Shown here in pieces: positions 60,251 to 64,000 of a stretch of DNA of 64,000 nucleotides. Each line of letters opens with the position of its first letter. Within the stretch, counting starts at the first letter, position 1. The position numbers and the translations under genes are program-made. The notes under the pieces are model-generated. The model saw only the letters and a list, made by a program, of their open reading frames with translations. It was not told the DNA's origin and searched no databases. Location of the stretch: NCBI GenBank assembly GCA_044238605.1, contig JBIICY010000006.1, positions 148,146 to 212,145 on the forward strand, read 5' to 3'. Origin of the DNA: UBA10438 sp044238605 (GTDB lineage: Bacteria > Bacteroidota > Ignavibacteria > Kapaibacteriales > Kapaibacteriaceae).

Positions 60251-60652
60251 ATGGACACGTTGGTATTTCTTCATTCGAAGATGCATCATTCGATCTACCT
60301 CCTGGCAGCGCTCTCGCTGGTCTTTCCAGTGATCGCACTCGTGAAAAAGACTCCGATTTCTTCACTCGGTGTTGGATTGATCCGCACGTATTCCATCGTG
60401 ATCACAATCCAGCTGTTGATCGGGCTTACACAGCTAATCATGCGCTGGAGTGATTTTGGAGACGGACTTCGCTACCGACTCGAGCATGCTACGCTGATGA
60501 TTGTTGCAGTAGCACTTGTTCACCTTACGCCACGCTTTATGAAACGTGCAGATACGGCAGGCACACGAAACACGCTGATCATGATCGCAGGATCGCTTGG
60601 ACTTGTTCTGCTCGGAGTATCACTAATCCAGCGCGCAAAACTGGGCGCGTAA
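60251..60652 (+). CDS. Small polytopic membrane protein
   Basis: This 133-residue protein has four hydrophobic helices (IYLLAALSLVFPVIALV, IVITIQLLIGLTQLIM, HATLMIVAVALVHLTP and LIMIAGSLGLVLLGVSLI). A YRLEHATLM motif may be a heme- or metal-binding His site, but no family is recognised with confidence. The start at 60251 was chosen because the first helix follows at once; it lies 20 bases after miaB. The stop is 5 bases before purC, so the genes are probably one transcript. Confidence 0.72.
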   Translation: MDTLVFLHSKMHHSIYLLAALSLVFPVIALVKKTPISSLGVGLIRTYSIVITIQLLIGLTQLIMRWSDFGDGLRYRLEHATLMIVAVALVHLTPRFMKRADTAGTRNTLIMIAGSLGLVLLGVSLIQRAKLGA

Positions 60653-60657
60653 ACACC

Positions 60658-61548
60658 ATGCCTCCTGTACACACAACATCACTCTCTGGGTATCCACTGT
60701 TTCGTCGTGGCAAGGTGCGCGACGTCTATGATCTGGGCAATGAATTGCTCATGGTTGCCAGTGACCGCATCTCTGCATTCGATGTTGTGATGTCGGAACC
60801 GATACCCGACAAAGGCGCACTCCTTACGCAGATTGCAGCATATTGGTTTGAAGAACTCAAAGACATCGTTCCAAACCACGTCGTAAGCCTCGATGTTTCG
60901 TCGCTTACCAAGTGCACTGAAGAAGAACAGCAGATGCTGCGTGGCAGGTCGATGATCGTGCGTAAGACAAGCCCCCTACCGGTTGAGTGTGTTGTGCGTG
61001 GCTATCTGTCTGGATCTGGATGGAAGGAATACAAGGCCTCGCACACAGTATGTGGCATTGAGCTTCCGGCAGGATATGTAGAATCATCGAAACTCGCTGA
61101 GCCCATTTTCACACCTGCAACAAAGGCAGAGGAGGGTCACGACGAGAACATCTCCTTTGAAGCAGCCGCATCTATTCTTGGCAGCGACGTAGCACATGCT
61201 GTGCGTGAATACAGCTTCGCACTTTACAACGCAGCGGCAGAACGGGTTGCTGCAAAGGGGCTTATCCTGGCCGACACGAAGTTCGAGTTCGGCATCGACG
61301 ATGCCGGACAGATCATCTTGATTGATGAGGCACTTACGCCTGATTCTTCCCGCTACTGGCTCGCTGATTCGTATGCTCCGGGTACATCACAGATGAACTT
61401 TGACAAGCAGATGCTACGCGACTGGCTTGAATCGGGCACGTGGGACAAAACGCCCCCTGCTCCAACATTACCGGACAGTGTGATTAATGGCACTCGGGCC
61501 AAGTACATTGAGGCCTACGAGCGCATAACAGGACAGCAATGGCGATAA
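60658..61548 (+). CDS. purC: Phosphoribosylaminoimidazole-succinocarboxamide synthase (SAICAR synthetase)
   Basis: PurC joins CAIR and aspartate using ATP in purine synthesis. The 296-residue protein is a long, fungal- or Bacteroidota-like form: GKVRDVYDLGNELLMVASDRISAFDVV, IVRKTSPLPVECVVRGYLSGSGWKEY, ILADTKFEFGI and DEALTPDSSRYW. The 3' end overlaps the rodA gene by 10 bases. Confidence 0.96.
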   Translation: MPPVHTTSLSGYPLFRRGKVRDVYDLGNELLMVASDRISAFDVVMSEPIPDKGALLTQIAAYWFEELKDIVPNHVVSLDVSSLTKCTEEEQQMLRGRSMIVRKTSPLPVECVVRGYLSGSGWKEYKASHTVCGIELPAGYVESSKLAEPIFTPATKAEEGHDENISFEAAASILGSDVAHAVREYSFALYNAAAERVAAKGLILADTKFEFGIDDAGQIILIDEALTPDSSRYWLADSYAPGTSQMNFDKQMLRDWLESGTWDKTPPAPTLPDSVINGTRAKYIEAYERITGQQWR

Positions 61549-62822
61549 ACTCATTCTTTCTGGATGAAGACGACGTCGAGATGCAGCGTCGGATCAACGA
61601 CATGCTCGATTGGGGCTTGTTGCTATCTGTTGTTGGTTTGCTCGGCATAGGTCTTATCTCGATCTACAGCGCAGCCTTCAGTCTCGGATCTGACAGCATC
61701 TTTATGCGTCAGGTCTACTATGCCATCGCCGGTACCGTAGCCGCAGCGGTATTGTTCTACGTCCCCGAGCGTACCCTTACTGCTCTTGCCTATCCGGCAT
61801 ATGGAGTGGGAATTCTTTTGCTCCTTGCTGTCTTGTCTCCGTTGGGTCATAAAGTAAACGGACAGCAGTGCTGGATCCAATTGGGCTCGTTTACCTTTCA
61901 GCCATCCGAGTTTGCGAAGATCTCCACGCTTCTTGCGGCCGGCAAGTACATATCTCGAAAAGGATTTTCGATTAACGCCATACGCGATGCGCTCGGACTT
62001 CTCGGAGTCTTTTTGCTGCCGATTGGCTTGATCATGATGCAGCCAGATACGGGCTCTGCAACAGTGTTCTTTGCCATGCTGCTGGGCATCTATCTATGGT
62101 CGGGGGGAGATACGTTTGTTATCTACTCGTTTGTCGCTATCCCGTTCGTTGCTGTGGCGGCCCTCTACGGTGCTCTTTTCGGCAACATCTTGTGGTTCAT
62201 TGCACTCGCGGCCCTGTTCAGTCTTGGAGCATACATGTTCCGTAAGCCCCTTGCCATAACGGTCGCTACATGCCTTGTTGTGATCGGCATCGGACTTGCT
62301 GTTGAACCCGTATTTGATAGCTTGGAAACCTACAAGCAGAAGCGTCTTATTACACTGTTCGAGCCCGAAAGAAATCCCCGTGGCGAGGGATACCATGTTA
62401 TCCAGTCTATTCTTGCCGTTGGTTCTGGTGGCATTACCGGCAAAGGGTTTCTGCAGGGAACGCAAACGCAGCTTCGATACATTCCGGAGCAGTGGACGGA
62501 CTTCATCTTCTGTGTGCCAACGGAGGAGTTTGGGTTTGTAGGGGGCGTTTTGGTGATAGCCCTTCTTGCCACCGTTGCCTTGCGTTCATTTAGCATTGCA
62601 TCGATGTCGCGTACTGCCTTCTCCAGCATCATCGCTGTAGGATTTGGGTCGCTCGTTACGTTCCACACCATGGTCAACATCGGCATGGCTGTTGGACTGT
62701 TCCCAGTGATGGGCATTCCGCTACCGTTTCTGAGTGCTGGGGGAACCTCCCTGATAGCAAACGTTGCGTGCATTGGAATGCTGTTGCACATGTATCGATC
62801 ACGACGCCGTCGCATGGCCTAA
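61539..62822 (+). CDS. rodA: Rod-shape-determining glycosyltransferase RodA (FtsW/SEDS family)
   Basis: This 427-residue SEDS peptidoglycan polymerase has about ten membrane helices. Family motifs seen: LISIYSAAFSLG after the first helix, QPSEFAKISTLLAAGKYISR, LGLLGVFLLPIGLIMMQPDTGSA with the key Asp, and the C-terminal PFLSAGGTSLIANVACIG. The N-terminus (FLDEDDVEMQRRINDMLDW) is a short cytoplasmic extension. It polymerises lipid II with a class B PBP partner for elongation; no PBP2 gene is in the window. Confidence 0.92.
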   Translation: MAINSFFLDEDDVEMQRRINDMLDWGLLLSVVGLLGIGLISIYSAAFSLGSDSIFMRQVYYAIAGTVAAAVLFYVPERTLTALAYPAYGVGILLLLAVLSPLGHKVNGQQCWIQLGSFTFQPSEFAKISTLLAAGKYISRKGFSINAIRDALGLLGVFLLPIGLIMMQPDTGSATVFFAMLLGIYLWSGGDTFVIYSFVAIPFVAVAALYGALFGNILWFIALAALFSLGAYMFRKPLAITVATCLVVIGIGLAVEPVFDSLETYKQKRLITLFEPERNPRGEGYHVIQSILAVGSGGITGKGFLQGTQTQLRYIPEQWTDFIFCVPTEEFGFVGGVLVIALLATVALRSFSIASMSRTAFSSIIAVGFGSLVTFHTMVNIGMAVGLFPVMGIPLPFLSAGGTSLIANVACIGMLLHMYRSRRRRMA

Positions 62823-62829
62823 GCAGCAT

Positions 62830-63798
62830 ATGCCCAAGCGCATTGTTATTACCTGCGGTGATGTAAACGGTATCGGACTTCGGTGTCTTAGCAAGGCAAT
62901 TCACGAGTGTGTTTTCGATTCTGAACTCTGGTTAGCCATTACCCCTTCGGTGCTGCAGCACGCTATTGATGTCTATGATCTGGGCGGATCTCTCAACGGA
63001 TTAACCTGGACATGTGGAGATCAGTCCGTGCATCTTCATGTACTGGATGCCGAGTGCACAATTACACCAGGTATGCCCTCGGACTCGGCCTCTCTCCTTG
63101 CAATTGCATCTCTTGACGTGGCTATTGCAGCTACCGTGAATGGCACGTATGATGCAGTTGTAACACTCCCGATTAACAAGCATGCACTCTCGAGTGTAGG
63201 ATGGCCGTACCCCGGGCAGACGGAGATGCTTGGTGCATATGCCAGCGGCGACCCACTCATGGTTTTGTGTACACACGACGTGCGCGTAGCACTAGCCACA
63301 GTGCACGTACCGCTCAGAGCCGTTGCAGATATGATCACACCAGACCTGATTACCATCCGCGTAAAGCAACTGACCCAGCACCTGCGGGAACGTCACGGCA
63401 TAGAGCATCCGTCAGTTGCAGTGCTTGCTGTTAACCCGCATGCCGGAGACAACGGCGTGATCGGCGATGAAGATCAGCGTATTGTAGAACCCACGATCAG
63501 GCGGCTACGACTTGACGGTTTTAATGTAGACGGACCACATCCAGCAGATGGGTTCTTTGCATTTGGGAGTTACACCAAGTACGACGGCATCCTGGCCATG
63601 TATCATGACCAAGGTCTGATACCATTAAAGTTATTGGCCCAGGGGGCTGGTGTAAACGTAACAGCCGGGTTGTCAATCGTACGAACTTCTCCAGACCACG
63701 GCACAGCGTATGATCGGGCACTGGCTGGCGACATAGATGCTGCAAGCACACGGATGGCTATTGAGATGGCAGAATTACAGATTACGGTAGTTACGTAA
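62830..63798 (+). CDS. pdxA: 4-hydroxythreonine-4-phosphate dehydrogenase
   Basis: PdxA oxidises 4-phosphohydroxythreonine for pyridoxal phosphate synthesis. The 322-residue protein starts MPKRIVITCGDVNGIGLRCL, then has VTLPINKHAL, VAVLAVNPHAGDNGVIGDED and FAMYHDQG-type ILAMYHDQGLIPLKLLA with metal-ligand His. The start at 62830 is chosen as the glycine-rich opening begins there. The final codons (TVVT stop) lie inside a GTAATTAC repeat, so the 3' end is shaped by it. Confidence 0.94.
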   Translation: MPKRIVITCGDVNGIGLRCLSKAIHECVFDSELWLAITPSVLQHAIDVYDLGGSLNGLTWTCGDQSVHLHVLDAECTITPGMPSDSASLLAIASLDVAIAATVNGTYDAVVTLPINKHALSSVGWPYPGQTEMLGAYASGDPLMVLCTHDVRVALATVHVPLRAVADMITPDLITIRVKQLTQHLRERHGIEHPSVAVLAVNPHAGDNGVIGDEDQRIVEPTIRRLRLDGFNVDGPHPADGFFAFGSYTKYDGILAMYHDQGLIPLKLLAQGAGVNVTAGLSIVRTSPDHGTAYDRALAGDIDAASTRMAIEMAELQITVVT

Positions 63799-63836
63799 TT
63801 ACAGTAATTACGTAATTACAGTAATTACGTAATTAC
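63787..63836 (+). repeat. GTAATTAC tandem repeat
   Basis: The palindromic 8-mer GTAATTAC recurs at 63795, 63804, 63812, 63821 and 63829 (alternating steps of 9 and 8), preceded by a variant GTAGTTAC at 63787. It contains the pdxA stop codon. Confidence 0.95.
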
Positions 63837-63863
63837 TCGCTGCTCGCTGCTCGCTGTTCGCTG
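63836..63863 (-). repeat. Heptad array K (4 units)
   Basis: CTCGCTG three times and TTCGCTG once, ending with CTTA, directly follow the GTAATTAC repeat and precede the T-run of the rRNA terminator on the minus strand. Confidence 0.95.
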
Positions 63864-63866
63864 CTT

Positions 63867-63908
63867 AAAAAAGGTAAAGCCCTACGATCGTATAGACCAT
63901 AGGGCTTT
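63867..63908 (-). terminator. Rho-independent terminator of the rRNA operon
   Basis: A perfect 9-bp stem AAAGCCCTA/TAGGGCTTT (63876-63884 with 63900-63908) with a 15-base loop is followed on the minus strand by a CCTTTTTT run. It lies about 10 bases past the 5S 3' end. Confidence 0.9.
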
Positions 63909-63917
63909 AACAGAATA

Positions 63918-64000
63918 ACCTGGCGATTACCTACTCTGCCACACCAGTTCAGATGCAGTACCATCGGCGCAACGGGGCTTAACGACTCTGTTCGGAATGG
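63918..64000 (-). rRNA. rrf: 5S ribosomal RNA, 3' part (5' part beyond window)
   Basis: Read on the minus strand the segment has CCGAACAGAGTCGTTAAGCC and GCGCCGATGGTACTGCATCT, followed by the 3' stem ending CGCCAGG, typical of bacterial 5S rRNA. About the 3' two-thirds is present; the 23S and 16S genes would lie beyond base 64000. Confidence 0.93.

Noticed and set aside
1..64000. Prophage, integrative element or defence island
   Set aside because: No integrase, transposase, phage structural or restriction genes are visible; the only selfish-type genes are the mazEF and zeta-like pairs.

Overview
The window is a chromosomal segment of a Gram-negative bacterium from the Bacteroidota/Chlorobiota side of the tree; a Kapaibacteria- or Ignavibacteria-like lineage is the best guess. 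Support comes from three proteins with type IX secretion (T9SS) C-terminal sorting domains, a DUF1501/DUF1800 pair, an oligoendopeptidase F, a class II (B12-dependent) ribonucleotide reductase and a few TAnnTTTG-type promoter boxes. Most genes are ordinary housekeeping genes. No prophage, insertion sequence or CRISPR array is visible.

Layout. 1-13 kb: a 5'-truncated solute-binding protein, a large secreted beta-propeller protein, a polysaccharide flippase, two M28 peptidases, a GNAT protein, then YebC-PurF-membrane protein. 13-20 kb: a minus-strand operon of envelope proteins (a GldM-like periplasmic protein, two related outer-membrane-barrel candidates, a vWA-OmpA protein) behind a Cys-rich secreted peptide. 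20.5-31 kb: nrdJ with a structured leader, a PAP2 phosphatase, an HpnE-like oxidoreductase, a CsaA-like protein, tRNA-Leu, tig-clpP-clpX and a GT2. 31-40 kb: DUF1501/DUF1800, a P-type ATPase, GT39, DUF1573 and a lytic transglycosylase. 40-49.5 kb: a zeta-toxin-like pair, an HtrA protease with two envelope genes, PepF, a cyclic-nucleotide-gated-type K+ channel, AsnS, DUF971 and mazEF. 49.5-64 kb: hutU, an ECF sigma factor, a T9SS protein, a THUMP-like methyltransferase, pckA, a four-helix-bundle protein, miaB, purC, rodA, pdxA and the 3' end of a minus-strand rRNA operon (terminator and 5S).

The most unusual content lies in the repeats, not in a gene. (1) The octamer ARGGGGCT (reverse complement AGCCCCYT) occurs about 55 times by my reading, roughly once per 1.2 kb, nearly equally on both strands, in several reading frames and between genes. 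This resembles the density and symmetry of DNA-uptake sequences. (2) Arrays of a 7-bp unit (CTCGCTG/TTCGCTG) occur at twelve places, nearly all at the 3' end of a gene and in the same orientation relative to that gene, often contributing the last codons or the stop. (3) Four copies of an 18-bp near-palindrome, GGCACGATGTATCGTGCC, sit beside such arrays and form a composite element; one copy with its array lies in frame inside a methyltransferase gene. (4) Other tandem repeats (TACTGGT/TACTGAT heptads, GTAATTAC units, a 33-bp and a 26-bp repeat) also sit between genes or just after stop codons.

All gene functions were assigned by reading protein motifs, without database searches. Start codons were moved inward from the longest open frame where a signal peptide, a ribosome-binding site or the family's usual N-terminus demanded it.
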